NCBI RefSeq assembly: GCF_015548375.1
Contig: NZ_JADMWW010000004.1
Span: forward strand, 1-64,000
Direction of reading: 5' to 3'
DNA from: Collinsella aerofaciens
Lineage (GTDB): Bacteria; Actinomycetota; Coriobacteriia; Coriobacteriales; Coriobacteriaceae
DNA length: 64,000 nucleotides
Part shown: positions 50,618 to 60,214 of the stretch, in pieces
How positions within the stretch are numbered: position 1 is the stretch's first letter
Layout of the letters: the number at the start of each line of letters is the position of its first letter
Notes under the pieces: generated by a model
Database searches by the model: none
What the model was told of the DNA's origin: nothing
Seen by the model: the letters and a program-made list of their open reading frames with translations, nothing else
Program-made: the position numbers and the translations under genes

Positions 50618-50753
50618 GGATGAGGCGGTGGAGTGTCGGTTTCTTGCGGGCAAGGAAAATCGCGCTCATCGCGCGCCGTCACATCCGCGCAGCCCGCGAT
50701 GTGCTAGCGTTTGGGTGAACAAAACGAGCCCGCGCGGAAAGGATCCGGACCGT

Positions 50754-51239
50754 ATGCAATGCGATAGCACATCCCCGCTGTCCCGCGAGACCGATGCGCC
50801 CGAGACCATCGTCAAGCTGGAATGCGACATCGACGACGCGTCGCCCGAGGTGCTCGCCTACGCTGCCGACCGCCTGCGCGAGGCGGGTGCGCGCGAGGTG
50901 CATTGGCTGCCCCTCTATTGCAAGAAAGGCCGTCCCAGTTGGCAGCTACAGGTAATCTGTGCTCACGAGGATATCGAGCGCCTGCAGACGATTATCTTTT
51001 TGGAAACCACGACCAACGGCATTCGTCGCCAGGTCATGGAGCGCGTTTGCCTGCCACGCCGCTTTGAGCGCGTAACGACGCTATGGGGCGAGGTGTCCGT
51101 CAAGGTGGCAACCCTGCCCGACGGCAGCGAGCGTGCAGCGCCCGAGTACGAGGACTGCGCCCGTCTCGCCCGCGAGCACAATGTGCCGCTCCAGCGCGTG
51201 ATGCAGGCGGCACAAGCCGTGGCACTGCGATTTGAATAA
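50754..51239 (+). CDS. Stand-alone C-terminal domain of LarC (nickel-pincer cofactor protein)
   Basis: 161 residues that match only the LarC2 half of LarC, the CTP-dependent enzyme that inserts nickel into the pincer cofactor of lactate racemase: TIVKLECDIDDASPEVLAYA, LYCKKGRPSWQLQVIC, IIFLETTTNGIRRQVMERV, PEYEDCARLAREHNVPL. The His-rich LarC1 half is absent upstream, as are larA, larB and larE. A CTP-binding or regulatory role of its own is possible. The start is not firm; GGA lies 4-5 bases before the ATG. Confidence 0.8.
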   Translation: MQCDSTSPLSRETDAPETIVKLECDIDDASPEVLAYAADRLREAGAREVHWLPLYCKKGRPSWQLQVICAHEDIERLQTIIFLETTTNGIRRQVMERVCLPRRFERVTTLWGEVSVKVATLPDGSERAAPEYEDCARLAREHNVPLQRVMQAAQAVALRFE

Positions 51240-51299
51240 CGCGGCTGGTGGCGACATCCTGCGCCCAGCCATATCAACCCCATTCGAAAGGATCTCCCC

Positions 51300-51848
51300 A
51301 TGAAATACCTCATCGCCTCCGACATCCACGGCTCGGCATATTGGGCCGAGCGCCTGGTTGCCGCCATCGAGTCCGAGCAGCCCGACCGCATCGTGCTGCT
51401 GGGCGACCTGCTCTATCACGGTCCGCGCAACGACCTGCCGCGCGATTACGCCCCCAAGCGCGTGATCCCGCTGCTCAACGCCCTGGCCGACCGCATCATC
51501 GCGGTACGCGGCAACTGCGATGCCGAGGTCGACCAGATGGTCCTCGACTTTCCCGTCATGGCCGACTACGCCACGCTGTTCGACGAGACCGGCCGCGAGC
51601 TGTTCCTGACGCACGGCCATGTCTTTGGCGCCGGCATGCACAACAGCGTCGACCACGCGCCCGCGCTGCCCGAGGGCTCCGCGCTCGTCTACGGTCATAC
51701 GCACATCAAGGTCAACGAGGAAAGTGCCGCGCACCCGGGCCTGTGGCTCTTCAACCCCGGCAGTGTGAGCATTCCCAAGGACGGCACGCACAGCTACGGC
51801 ATCTACGAGGGCGGTGCGTTCCGCCACGTGATCCTGGAGGAGGAATAA
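51300..51848 (+). CDS. yfcE: YfcE-type metallophosphodiesterase
   Basis: 182 residues. Calcineurin-like metal-binding motifs in order: IASDIHGSAYW, VLLGDLLYHGP, AVRGNCDAEVD, LFLTHGHVF and LVYGHTHIKV. YfcE enzymes split phosphodiesters in vitro; the natural substrate is unknown. GAAAGGA lies about 10 bases before the ATG. It is 2 bases before mazG and likely cotranscribed. Confidence 0.92.
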   Translation: MKYLIASDIHGSAYWAERLVAAIESEQPDRIVLLGDLLYHGPRNDLPRDYAPKRVIPLLNALADRIIAVRGNCDAEVDQMVLDFPVMADYATLFDETGRELFLTHGHVFGAGMHNSVDHAPALPEGSALVYGHTHIKVNEESAAHPGLWLFNPGSVSIPKDGTHSYGIYEGGAFRHVILEEE

Positions 51849-51850
51849 CC

Positions 51851-52711
51851 ATGGCGCAGCATATGGCTCAGCAAAATGCCGAGGGCTCGCGCGATCTGTC
51901 CACGCTGATAGACGCGTCGGCCGAGCTGCAGCATCTGGTGCAGACCATCTGGCGTCTGCGTCAGCCCGATGGCTGCCCGTGGGATCGCGAACAGACACAC
52001 CGCAGCATCGGCAAGAACATGATCGAGGAGGCCTACGAGGCACTCGACTGCATCGAGGCGGACGACGCGGTTCACCTACGCGAGGAGCTGGGCGACGTGC
52101 TCATGCAGGTCGTGCTGCATGCGCAGATTGCGGCGGATGCCGGCGAGTTTACGCTGGCCGACGTGGCGCGCGATATCGACGCCAAACTCATTCGCCGTCA
52201 TCCGCACGTGTTTGGCGATGTAGATGCCGACAGCTCCGACGAGGTACTCAAGATTTGGGACGAGGTCAAGCTTGCCGAGAGGGCTGCCAAGGACAAGGCC
52301 GTGGCAGCAGGCGAGGCTGCGCCCGAGGGCCTGCTCGACGGCGTGCCCACGCATCTGCCGGCGCTGATGCGGGCTCAGAAGGTGTCGCGCAAGGCGGCTG
52401 CCGTGGGCTTTGAATGGGAGACGGTCCAGGATGTGTGGGACGAGGTTGCCGAGGAGCGTGCCGAGTTTGAGGCCGAGGTCCCTGGCTCGCCCGAGCGCGA
52501 AATGGAGTTTGGCGACCTGCTCTTTGCTTTGGTCAACGTCGCGCGCAAGGAGGGCATTGACGCCGAGAGCGCCCTTCGTGCCAGCACGGCAAAGTTCCGC
52601 CGTCGCTGGGCCGCGATGGAGCAGATGGCGGCCGATGCTCACGTGGATCTTGCCGAGCTTTCGACCCACGGCCTCAACGACCTGTGGGATGCCGCAAAGG
52701 CGGAGGAGTAA
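51851..52711 (+). CDS. mazG: Nucleoside triphosphate pyrophosphohydrolase MazG
   Basis: Hydrolyses NTPs to NMP and PPi, which removes abnormal nucleotides and affects the stringent response. Two MazG domains are seen: residues about 25-130 (PDGCPWDREQTHRSI, EEAYEALDCIE, LREELGDVLMQVVLHAQ) and about 185-270 (EWETVQDVWDEVAEERAEFE, EFGDLLFALVNVAR). 286 aa. Two bases separate it from yfcE. Confidence 0.94.
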   Translation: MAQHMAQQNAEGSRDLSTLIDASAELQHLVQTIWRLRQPDGCPWDREQTHRSIGKNMIEEAYEALDCIEADDAVHLREELGDVLMQVVLHAQIAADAGEFTLADVARDIDAKLIRRHPHVFGDVDADSSDEVLKIWDEVKLAERAAKDKAVAAGEAAPEGLLDGVPTHLPALMRAQKVSRKAAAVGFEWETVQDVWDEVAEERAEFEAEVPGSPEREMEFGDLLFALVNVARKEGIDAESALRASTAKFRRRWAAMEQMAADAHVDLAELSTHGLNDLWDAAKAEE

Positions 52712-52891
52712 GACTGCGGGAACGACGGGCTGACACGCCTCATCGTTTCCGCTAAATTTTTCGAAAATCAAGTGTATCCCTCGGCTAGCTTAGGGCATAA
52801 TGCAAAAAGTGCGACATGGCTAACTTATGAACCTGCGCGCCTCTACAGCGTGCAAGCCGCGTCGCCAAGCATTCAACCCGTTTCCAAGTGA

Positions 52892-54193
<1,302 letters not shown>

Positions 54194-54266
54194 GCACGCG
54201 GAGGTCGCGGGGGCGGGGAAGACTCGGATTTGCCTTGCTCCAGCCGGGCGCTGTTGAGCACCATTG

Positions 54267-54298
54267 GGCGCTGGGCCATATGACTCAGCGCCTTTTTT
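54267..54298 (+). terminator. Enolase terminator
   Basis: GGCGCTG pairs with CAGCGCC, followed by six T. Confidence 0.9.
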
Positions 54299-54389
54299 AT
54301 GTCGAGCAAAGGCTGGCGAAGGCGGTGCGGGCGCTCGTGCTATAACTAGAATACTTAGCGCAAACAAACCTCAACCGCACAAGGCGCAC

Positions 54390-55151
54390 ATGGATCAGAT
54401 TTACGACAACAGGTACTATTCCGCCGGTTCGCGTGAGCCGTCGCCTCGCCGTGCGCGCACGGTGCAGCTCGGTGGATCCGCCTACGCCGGCGCCGACCGC
54501 TCCATGCAGCGCCCGACAAGTACCTCGCGCCCCAATGCTCAAGTGAATACTTCGACAGATGGACCAGTGCGCCCGGCACGTTCGTCGCATGCTCAGCGCT
54601 CGTCGGCTCAAACGCACGATAGGTCGAGCAGGCCTTCGAACCGTTTTTCGGGCTCGGACTTTATGCACTACGCCAACGACAACGCGGTGGTCAAGGCGAT
54701 CTACGACTTTACCCACGGTCCTCAGCGAGGGCTATTCATCGGCATTGTCGTTGCCCTGGTGCTCGTGAGCCTGTATTTCCCCGTGCGCGATCTGTACGTG
54801 GCAAAGCGTTCGAGCGATATCTTGGCCAAGCAGGTCGAGATTCGTCAGCAATACAATGATGAGCTGCAAAAAAGCGTCGACAAACTGCTCTCGGAGGAGG
54901 GCATTAAGGATGCGGCGTCCGAGGATCTGGGCCTGGTGATGCCCGGCGAGAAGAGGGTTGAAGTGCAGGGCCTGGACGACGATTCGGATTCGTCTTCGAG
55001 CAAGAAGTCGTCGAACGCCAAGAAGGCCAGCGAAGTTGCCAAGGAAATCGAAGAAGTCGGTAAGGACGCCCCGTGGTACATCCAGGCGCTCGACATGCTG
55101 TTTGGGTTTAACGGTGTCGAGGGCCAGACGGTCGTGTCCAACGGCAAATAG
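54390..55151 (+). CDS. DivIC/FtsB-like septum formation initiator protein
   Basis: 253 residues. A long basic, Ser/Arg-rich cytoplasmic tail (1-110) comes first, then one membrane segment (114-131, GLFIGIVVALVLVSLYF) and an extracellular coiled coil (about 140-175, DILAKQVEIRQQYNDELQKS) with the short folded motif expected after it, and an acidic/Lys-rich end. This is the topology of DivIC/FtsB, which bridges FtsL and FtsQ in the divisome. AAGG lies 5 bases before the ATG. It sits between eno and a Ppx/GppA gene, the usual eno-divIC neighbourhood of Actinobacteria. Confidence 0.85.
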   Translation: MDQIYDNRYYSAGSREPSPRRARTVQLGGSAYAGADRSMQRPTSTSRPNAQVNTSTDGPVRPARSSHAQRSSAQTHDRSSRPSNRFSGSDFMHYANDNAVVKAIYDFTHGPQRGLFIGIVVALVLVSLYFPVRDLYVAKRSSDILAKQVEIRQQYNDELQKSVDKLLSEEGIKDAASEDLGLVMPGEKRVEVQGLDDDSDSSSSKKSSNAKKASEVAKEIEEVGKDAPWYIQALDMLFGFNGVEGQTVVSNGK

Positions 55152-55171
55152 CGCCCGGAGGGGAGCCCGCA

Positions 55172-56173
55172 ATGGCAGATTGCAAACGATATAAGGTGGC
55201 GGCGATCGATCTGGGAACGGTGTCGTCGCGACTGGTGCTGGCGCAGGTCGAGGGCGGGGCGATCGTGGAATCGTCCAAGCATACCGAGATTACCGACCTG
55301 GGCGAGGGTGTGGACGCGACGGGTCGCTTTTGCGAGGCGGCGGTCGAGCGCGTGCTCGCTGCATGCCGCATGTTTGTGGACGAGGCGCGTGCCTTTGGGG
55401 CCGCGTGCATTTGCACCACATGCACGAGCGCCGCGCGCGATGCATCCAATGCCGCACTGCTGCTGGACGGTCTGCGTGAGCTGGGGCTCGAACCGCAGGT
55501 GATTCCGGGCGAGGTCGAGGCGCGCCTGACGTTTTTTGGCGTGGCGCACGACTTTGCCGGCGAGCGCATCATTGTTGCCGATTCGGGCGGCGGATCAACG
55601 GAGCTCGCGACGGGCGTCTATGCGCCGGAGCGTGGGGTCTTTGCGCTGGAGGGCACGCGTTCGCTGGACATCGGTTGTCGCCGTGTGACGGAGCGATTTT
55701 TCTCGGCACTGCCGCCCGCACGCGGCGAGCTTACTGCCGCTGCCGCGTGGGCGGGCGAGCAGTTCGCTGCCTATTTTGAGGGCCTGCCGAGCAATTTTGA
55801 GCGCGCCGAACGCTTGGTCGCAGTGGGTGGCACCGTCACCACACTCGTGGCGCTCGTTCATGAGCTGGAACCGTACGATTCGAGCTTTGTGCACCTGCGC
55901 GAGCTTTCGCTGGATCAGGTTTCGGCCGCTATCGAGCGCATGTCTGCGTTGGATGCGGACGGCATCGCCGCTCTACCGGGTGTACAGCCCAAACGCGCGG
56001 GCGTGATCTTGGCTGGTGCCGTGGTAATCCGCGAGCTTATGCGAGCCGGCGGCTACAAGACGCTCACTGTAAGCGAGAACAGCTTACTCGCCGGCATGGC
56101 CGCCACCATCAACGAGGCTCTCGACGGTGCGACCCCCACCATCTCCTGGACCCCAGAGCTCAGCACCCTCTAA
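55172..56173 (+). CDS. Ppx/GppA-family phosphatase
   Basis: Exopolyphosphatase or pppGpp phosphohydrolase of the ASKHA fold. AAIDLGTVSSRLVLAQVEGG binds phosphate 1, CTSAARDASNAALLL and IPGEVEARLTFFG follow, IVADSGGGSTELATG is the phosphate 2 loop, and VAVGGTVTTLVAL is present. 333 aa, the short actinobacterial form without HD domain. GGAGGGGAG precedes the ATG, 20 bases after the DivIC-like gene. Confidence 0.92.
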   Translation: MADCKRYKVAAIDLGTVSSRLVLAQVEGGAIVESSKHTEITDLGEGVDATGRFCEAAVERVLAACRMFVDEARAFGAACICTTCTSAARDASNAALLLDGLRELGLEPQVIPGEVEARLTFFGVAHDFAGERIIVADSGGGSTELATGVYAPERGVFALEGTRSLDIGCRRVTERFFSALPPARGELTAAAAWAGEQFAAYFEGLPSNFERAERLVAVGGTVTTLVALVHELEPYDSSFVHLRELSLDQVSAAIERMSALDADGIAALPGVQPKRAGVILAGAVVIRELMRAGGYKTLTVSENSLLAGMAATINEALDGATPTISWTPELSTL

Positions 56174-56175
56174 AT

Positions 56176-56244
56176 AAGTTGCGGTGAAATAGTTCCTAAA
56201 TAAGCTGGTAAACGGTATAAACAGGATCTATTCCACCGCAACTT
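56176..56244 (-). repeat. 69-base palindromic element, copy 2
   Basis: The ends AAGTTGCGGTGAAATAG and CTATTCCACCGCAACTT are identical to those of the copy at 49430, including the A-C contact that becomes a G-T pair on the - strand. The centre differs. It starts 3 bases after the Ppx/GppA stop codon. Confidence 0.78.
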
Positions 56245-56302
56245 CTAAGGGACCGAAGCTGTCTTTTTAGCCCGTCCTAAATTAGTTGGCTTTCTGAAGC
56301 GC

Positions 56303-56444
56303 GGGGCGGTGGGACGTCTGCGTATTTGCTGCGCAAATCCGCACCGGCTTCGGACGCCTGCTGGCGCCCTCGCCGGCTCGCTGCGGACGCTGCGCGTCCG
56401 CTTGACGCTCGCCCCCCTCGCGGGTTCGAGTCCCACCGGCATCT
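56303..56444. repeat. tRNA T-arm-mimic palindromic element next to tRNA-Leu
   Basis: The left edge GGGGCGGTGGGAC copies the tRNA-Leu 3' end as read on the + strand, and the right edge GGGTTCGAGTCCCACC copies its T-arm on the opposite strand. Inside are GC-rich hairpins, among them GCGGACGC...GCGTCCGC (56383-56400). The arrangement matches the element at 12309, but the internal stems differ in sequence while still pairing. Confidence 0.65.
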
Positions 56445-56453
56445 AAAAGAAGT

Positions 56454-56482
56454 GAGCCCGCATCCCTTGGGGACACGGGCTC
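56454..56482 (-). terminator. Terminator of tRNA-Leu
   Basis: GAGCCCG pairs with CGGGCTC with further pairs inside; on the - strand it is followed by ACTTCTTTT. Confidence 0.75.
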
Positions 56483-56494
56483 GAAAGCTCCATA

Positions 56495-56579
56495 TGGTAG
56501 GGGCGGTGGGACTCGAACCCACAATCCTTGCGGCGAGAGATTTTAAGTCTCCTGCGTATGCCAATTCCGCCACGCCCCC
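56495..56579 (-). tRNA. tRNA-Leu (anticodon TAA)
   Basis: A class II tRNA on the - strand: acceptor GGGGGCG pairs with CGCCCCT (G1-T72 as in other tRNA-Leu TAA), anticodon loop CTTAAAA gives TAA, a long variable arm (CTCGCCGCAAGGATTG region) follows, and the T-arm is TGTGGGTTCGAGTCCCAC. CCA is encoded (56495-56497). 85 bases with CCA. It lies 31 bases after the TPR-like gene on the same strand. Confidence 0.95.
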
Positions 56580-56610
56580 GTGAGACTAGAAGTCTAGCAC
56601 AAGCCGTCCG

Positions 56611-57234
56611 TTACGCGTTGACGGCCATCGAGTGTTGCCCCGACTTCTCCAGGAACTCCTGGAACTTGGCTTCGTCGCCCTTGTTCTTGTACTGCAGAGC
56701 CAACAGATACTCCAAGCGGCAGCTCTTGACCTTGTCGTCACCGGCCTCCTTGAGCATGCGCTCCAGCTCGGGAATGTCGTTGTGGCGCTTGAGGATCATC
56801 GTGTCGTACATCAGTTGGCATTCGTGTGCGACTGCCTCGGCCTGGCCGCCCTCAAAGCCTTTGATCTCGTGCAGCAGCTCCTTGGACTTTTTGCGGTCCT
56901 CCTGGCCAACGTAGTAGTTAAAGGCCTTAATCACCAGGTCGACGCGCTGCATCTTGGGCAGATTGAGTCCCAGCAGCAAATCGAACATCTCGTCGGCGCG
57001 CTTGTGGTCCTCGCGCAGCAGATAGGAGTTCAGGCGCAGGTAGTCGCGGTTATAGCGCGGGTACAGCATGCTGGTGAGTTTGCCATCGAGCAAACGATCG
57101 AACTCGTCCCACTGCTTGGCAGCCATAAGCTGTTGCAGGCGCTTAAACGTGGTGCGTTTTTTTACGCTAAAGAACACCGATATGGCGATACAAATAATGA
57201 CGACGGCGGTCCAGAGGGTGCGGGAATCGGGCAT
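56611..57234 (-). CDS. Membrane-anchored TPR-like helical protein of unknown function
   Basis: 207 residues. One N-terminal membrane segment (about 6-23, LWTAVVIICIAISVFFSV) is followed by a cytoplasmic, all-helical part with TPR-like spacing (WDEFDRLLDGKLTSML, DYLRLNSYLLREDHKRADEM, RVDLVIKAFNYYVGQEDRKK, LEYLLALQYKNKGDEAKFQE). It may be a scaffold for protein contacts. AAGGA lies 7 bases before the ATG; the open frame upstream lacks a site. tRNA-Leu follows on the same strand. Confidence 0.75.
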   Translation of the reverse strand: MPDSRTLWTAVVIICIAISVFFSVKKRTTFKRLQQLMAAKQWDEFDRLLDGKLTSMLYPRYNRDYLRLNSYLLREDHKRADEMFDLLLGLNLPKMQRVDLVIKAFNYYVGQEDRKKSKELLHEIKGFEGGQAEAVAHECQLMYDTMILKRHNDIPELERMLKEAGDDKVKSCRLEYLLALQYKNKGDEAKFQEFLEKSGQHSMAVNA

Positions 57235-57397
57235 TTTAGAGTCCTTAGTCGCTCGTAAAGCGAGCGGTATGACAACACGTGCTAGATGTATTATACGCGG
57301 CGTGCAAGCAAACTGGCATAAAAGCGCATCGAGGCCGAGCGCCATCGCTCGCTGCGGTACACTTACCTAAAGTAAACCATGAAGGGAGACATTACCT

Positions 57398-57685
57398 ATG
57401 AAGAAGATCGTTTTGGCTTGCGGTGCTGGCGCTGCTACTTCCACGCTCGTTGCCCAGAAGGTCGCCACCATGCTCGACGCCAACGGTTACGCCGACAAGT
57501 ACGAGATCGTGCAGTGCGCCATCTCCGAGGCCAAGGACTACTGCGACGAGGGCGCCGATCTGCTGATCGCCACCACCGTTGCCCCCGAGGGCCTTACCTG
57601 CCCGTACGTGAGCGGCGTGCCCTTCATGACCGGCATGAACCGCGTCGCTGCCGAGAAGGCCGTTCTTGACGTCATGGCTCAGTAG
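57398..57685 (+). CDS. Orphan PTS EIIB subunit (galactitol/lactose IIB fold)
   Basis: 95 residues. KIVLACGAGAATSTLVAQKV at the N-terminus carries the phosphorylated Cys (C8) in the loop typical of GatB-like EIIB proteins. The rest fits the small alpha/beta fold. No EIIA or EIIC is encoded beside it; the next gene is a VOC protein. It may serve a transporter encoded elsewhere or act as a phosphate carrier in regulation. GGGAG lies 9 bases before the ATG, and a TACACT -10 box is seen at 57358. Confidence 0.87.
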   Translation: MKKIVLACGAGAATSTLVAQKVATMLDANGYADKYEIVQCAISEAKDYCDEGADLLIATTVAPEGLTCPYVSGVPFMTGMNRVAAEKAVLDVMAQ

Positions 57686-57696
57686 GCGCTGACTGC

Positions 57697-58071
57697 ATGA
57701 GTGAGCAGAACGCCAATCCGGTCGAGCTCTTTGGCATGCGCGTTGCCCATGTGGGCATTAACGCCACCGACCCGGCAGACGCCCTGGAGATCGCGGAGCT
57801 GTTCTCGACGATGATGGGTCTGCCCGTTATCGAGACCCCGGTTTCGTACTTTAACGATTCGCTGGTCGAGGTCATGAAGCAGAATGGTCGTGGCACCAAG
57901 GGCCACATCGGCTTTGCCGTCAACGACATTGATGCGGCCGAGAAGTGGTTTGCCGAGCGCGGGCTCGAGGTCAACGAAGAGTCGCGCGCGCTGCTGCCCG
58001 ACGGTAGCACCAAGCTCGTGTACTTTAAGCGCGAGTTCGCCGGTTTCGCCGTGCATCTGTGCCGCGAGTAG
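57697..58071 (+). CDS. VOC-family protein (glyoxalase/KDPG-aldolase-associated type)
   Basis: 124 residues with two beta-alpha-beta-beta-beta modules. VAHVGINATDPADALEIAEL and HIGFAVNDIDAAEKWFAERG are the paired module starts with His metal ligands, and FAVHLCRE ends the second. The sequence resembles VOC domains attached to 2-keto-3-deoxy-6-phosphogluconate aldolases in gut bacteria. It lies 11 bases after the EIIB gene and is probably cotranscribed, which points to sugar acid or hexitol use. The reaction is unknown. Confidence 0.82.
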   Translation: MSEQNANPVELFGMRVAHVGINATDPADALEIAELFSTMMGLPVIETPVSYFNDSLVEVMKQNGRGTKGHIGFAVNDIDAAEKWFAERGLEVNEESRALLPDGSTKLVYFKREFAGFAVHLCRE

Positions 58072-58095
58072 CGCACAAGCTGCCATAGCTAGCAA

Positions 58096-58133
58096 AAAGG
58101 GATAGGGCCGTGTGGCCCTATCCCTTTATTTAT
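58096..58133. terminator. Bidirectional terminator between VOC and histidine kinase genes
   Basis: A 14-bp perfect stem AAAGGGATAGGGCC/GGCCCTATCCCTTT with a 4-base loop has a T-rich tail on both strands (TTATTT and TTTTT). Confidence 0.9.
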
Positions 58134-58146
58134 GCCGAGGGGCTTC

Positions 58147-59442
58147 CTAGCGCGGCAGGCGAATCGTAAAGCGGCTGCCGACGCCCTCGACTGAGGTCAC
58201 GCCAATGACGCCGCCATGGCTATCGACGATCCACTTGGCAATGGCAAGCCCCAGACCCGAGCCCTGTGCGCCGGCATCGCGTGCATTGTCGGCGCGGTAG
58301 AACCGTTCAAACGCGTGAGCTGCGGATTCCTGGTTCATGCCGATGCCCTCGTCCTCAACGCTTATGTCGATCGTGCCCGCGCCCGCATCCGGCGCTACGC
58401 CAAATGTGACGGTCGTTCCCGCATCCGAGTACTTGGCGGCGTTTTGCACGATCACGCGCAGAGCCTGCTTCACGAGCGCCACGTCGACGGGCGCGTCGCA
58501 GCGCGGGTCGCTGACAAGCGCAGCGTCAAAGGCCAGCCGATACGTGTGCTCGGTATCGATCATCTGCGATTCCTCGCATACCTCGTCGACCAGTGCGGCA
58601 AGGTTGGTATTTGCGCGCCGCAGGACCGTGCGCCCGGCATCGCCGCGTGCCAAAAACAGCAGCTGCTCCACGAGCTCTTGCATGTGCTCGCTTTCGGCCT
58701 TGAGGGACGCGATAGATTCTGCCAGCACGTCCGGGTCGTCTTTGCCCCAGCGATCGAGCATGTTTACGTAGCCCTGAATCACCGCGATGGGCGTGCGCAG
58801 CTCGTGGCTCGCATCGTTGACAAAGCGCATTTGCTGCAGTTTGGCCTCTTGCATCTGGCGCAGTAGGCGGTTGAGTGCAACCTCGATGCTTGCCAGGTCG
58901 GCGTCGCCGGTAGTGACGCTCGGCGAGTCGACGCTTGCGCGCTCGATGGCCTGCTCCAGTGTTTCCATCTTGCCGCCGGAGAGCTGCATACGGCCGAGCT
59001 CGTCCACGCGCAAGGCCAGGTCGTTGAGCGGTGCCATGGTGCGGCGCACGCGACGGGCGCCGCCGAGCATGTCGAGCACGCTGATGACCTGCCAACCCAC
59101 AACGACAAGGTAGAGAGGCCATAGCGCGACGAGGTCCTGCGCGAGGGGGAAAGTCTTGGTGGTACGCGCAAGCTCGACGGTATAGGTGAGCGTTGCCAGG
59201 TCCCAGCCGCGCGCAGGCGCCAGCGACATGCCGTGAACGGCGACGCCGGGGATCCATCCTGCGGTAAACGCGCCGTCGGGCAGCATCTGGTTGTATCCAT
59301 AGACGAGGATCGCCGCCGCAATCACCATCAGCAGCAGATCGAGCCAGACGTAGCTCATCAAGCGGCGCCACATATAGCTCCAGTTGATGGCGCGGGCGAT
59401 GGATGTGACGCGCTTGGCCTCGGCGTTACGCGCGGCAGACAT
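58147..59442 (-). CDS. Sensor histidine kinase
   Basis: 431 residues. Two membrane segments (about 33-50 and 108-125) flank an extracellular loop. A HAMP-like region follows (about 128-200), then HisKA with the phosphorylated His213 in NDASHELRTPIAVIQGY, and the ATPase domain (about 315-430) with N box VKQALRVIVQNAAKYS, G1 EDEGIGMN, F box FERFYR and G2 GSGLGLAIAKW. It phosphorylates the response regulator encoded just upstream, whose gene it overlaps. The ATG after GGGGTGGG is chosen; a GTG at 59454 is an alternative. Confidence 0.92.
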   Translation of the reverse strand: MSAARNAEAKRVTSIARAINWSYMWRRLMSYVWLDLLLMVIAAAILVYGYNQMLPDGAFTAGWIPGVAVHGMSLAPARGWDLATLTYTVELARTTKTFPLAQDLVALWPLYLVVVGWQVISVLDMLGGARRVRRTMAPLNDLALRVDELGRMQLSGGKMETLEQAIERASVDSPSVTTGDADLASIEVALNRLLRQMQEAKLQQMRFVNDASHELRTPIAVIQGYVNMLDRWGKDDPDVLAESIASLKAESEHMQELVEQLLFLARGDAGRTVLRRANTNLAALVDEVCEESQMIDTEHTYRLAFDAALVSDPRCDAPVDVALVKQALRVIVQNAAKYSDAGTTVTFGVAPDAGAGTIDISVEDEGIGMNQESAAHAFERFYRADNARDAGAQGSGLGLAIAKWIVDSHGGVIGVTSVEGVGSRFTIRLPR

Positions 59443-60196
59443 AGCCCACCCCACGCACGGTCTGGATGATGCGGGCGCCGCCGGCGTCCTCGATCTTGGC
59501 GCGCAAGTGCGCGATGTGCACGTCGACGTTGTTGGTGTCGCCCACGTATTCGTAGCCCAGCGCCTCGTGCGCGATGCGCTCGCGCGTGAGCACGGTGCCG
59601 GCGTGCGCCATAAGCAGGGCGAGGACGTCGAACTCGCGGGCAGTGAGCGCGATGGGCGAGCCGCCGACCGTGACTTCGCGGCGGTCGGGATCGAGCGCGA
59701 CCGAACTCACGGTGAGCGCGGCGGGGGAGGGCGAGGCGGATGCCTGGGTCGAGTCGCCAGCCGGGGGTATCGCAGCGGCGCCCGTAGCGCCCGTCCCGGC
59801 CCCAACGCCGCCAACGCCCGAAGCCGCCCGCACGGCCTCCGAGCGCTTCAACGCCACGCGGATCCGTGCGAACAGCTCCTCAATCGCAAACGGCTTGGTC
59901 AGGTAATCGTCGGCGCCGGCATCGAGCCCGGCCACCTTGTCCATCACGGCATCGCGCGCGGTGACCATGATCACCGGTACATCCTTGTGCTTGCGGACGC
60001 GTCGCAGCACCTCCATGCCGTTGAGCTGCGGCAACAGCACATCGAGCAGAATCAGATCGTAGTTGCGCTCCAGCGCCAGGTCCACGGCGGTGCGGCCGTC
60101 GGCGGCGTGCTCCACCTGGTAGCCCTCGTGCTCCAGCTCGAGCGTCACAAAGCGGGCGATTTTCTCCTCGTCCTCTACGATCAGGATCCGTGCCAT
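59426..60196 (-). CDS. OmpR/PhoB-family response regulator
   Basis: 256 residues. The receiver domain (1-115) has ILIVEDEEKIARF, the phosphorylated Asp52 in LILLDVLLPQLNG and Lys in DYLTKPFA. An unusually long Gly/Ala/Pro/Ser-rich linker (about 125-160) joins it to the winged-helix DNA-binding domain (about 165-256, PIALTAREFDVLALLMAHAG, VDVHIAHLRAKIED). The gene overlaps the kinase gene by 17 bases. The stimulus is unknown. Confidence 0.93.
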   Translation of the reverse strand: MARILIVEDEEKIARFVTLELEHEGYQVEHAADGRTAVDLALERNYDLILLDVLLPQLNGMEVLRRVRKHKDVPVIMVTARDAVMDKVAGLDAGADDYLTKPFAIEELFARIRVALKRSEAVRAASGVGGVGAGTGATGAAAIPPAGDSTQASASPSPAALTVSSVALDPDRREVTVGGSPIALTAREFDVLALLMAHAGTVLTRERIAHEALGYEYVGDTNNVDVHIAHLRAKIEDAGGARIIQTVRGVGYVCRA

Positions 60197-60214
60197 GCGT
60201 GCCCCCGTCTGCGA

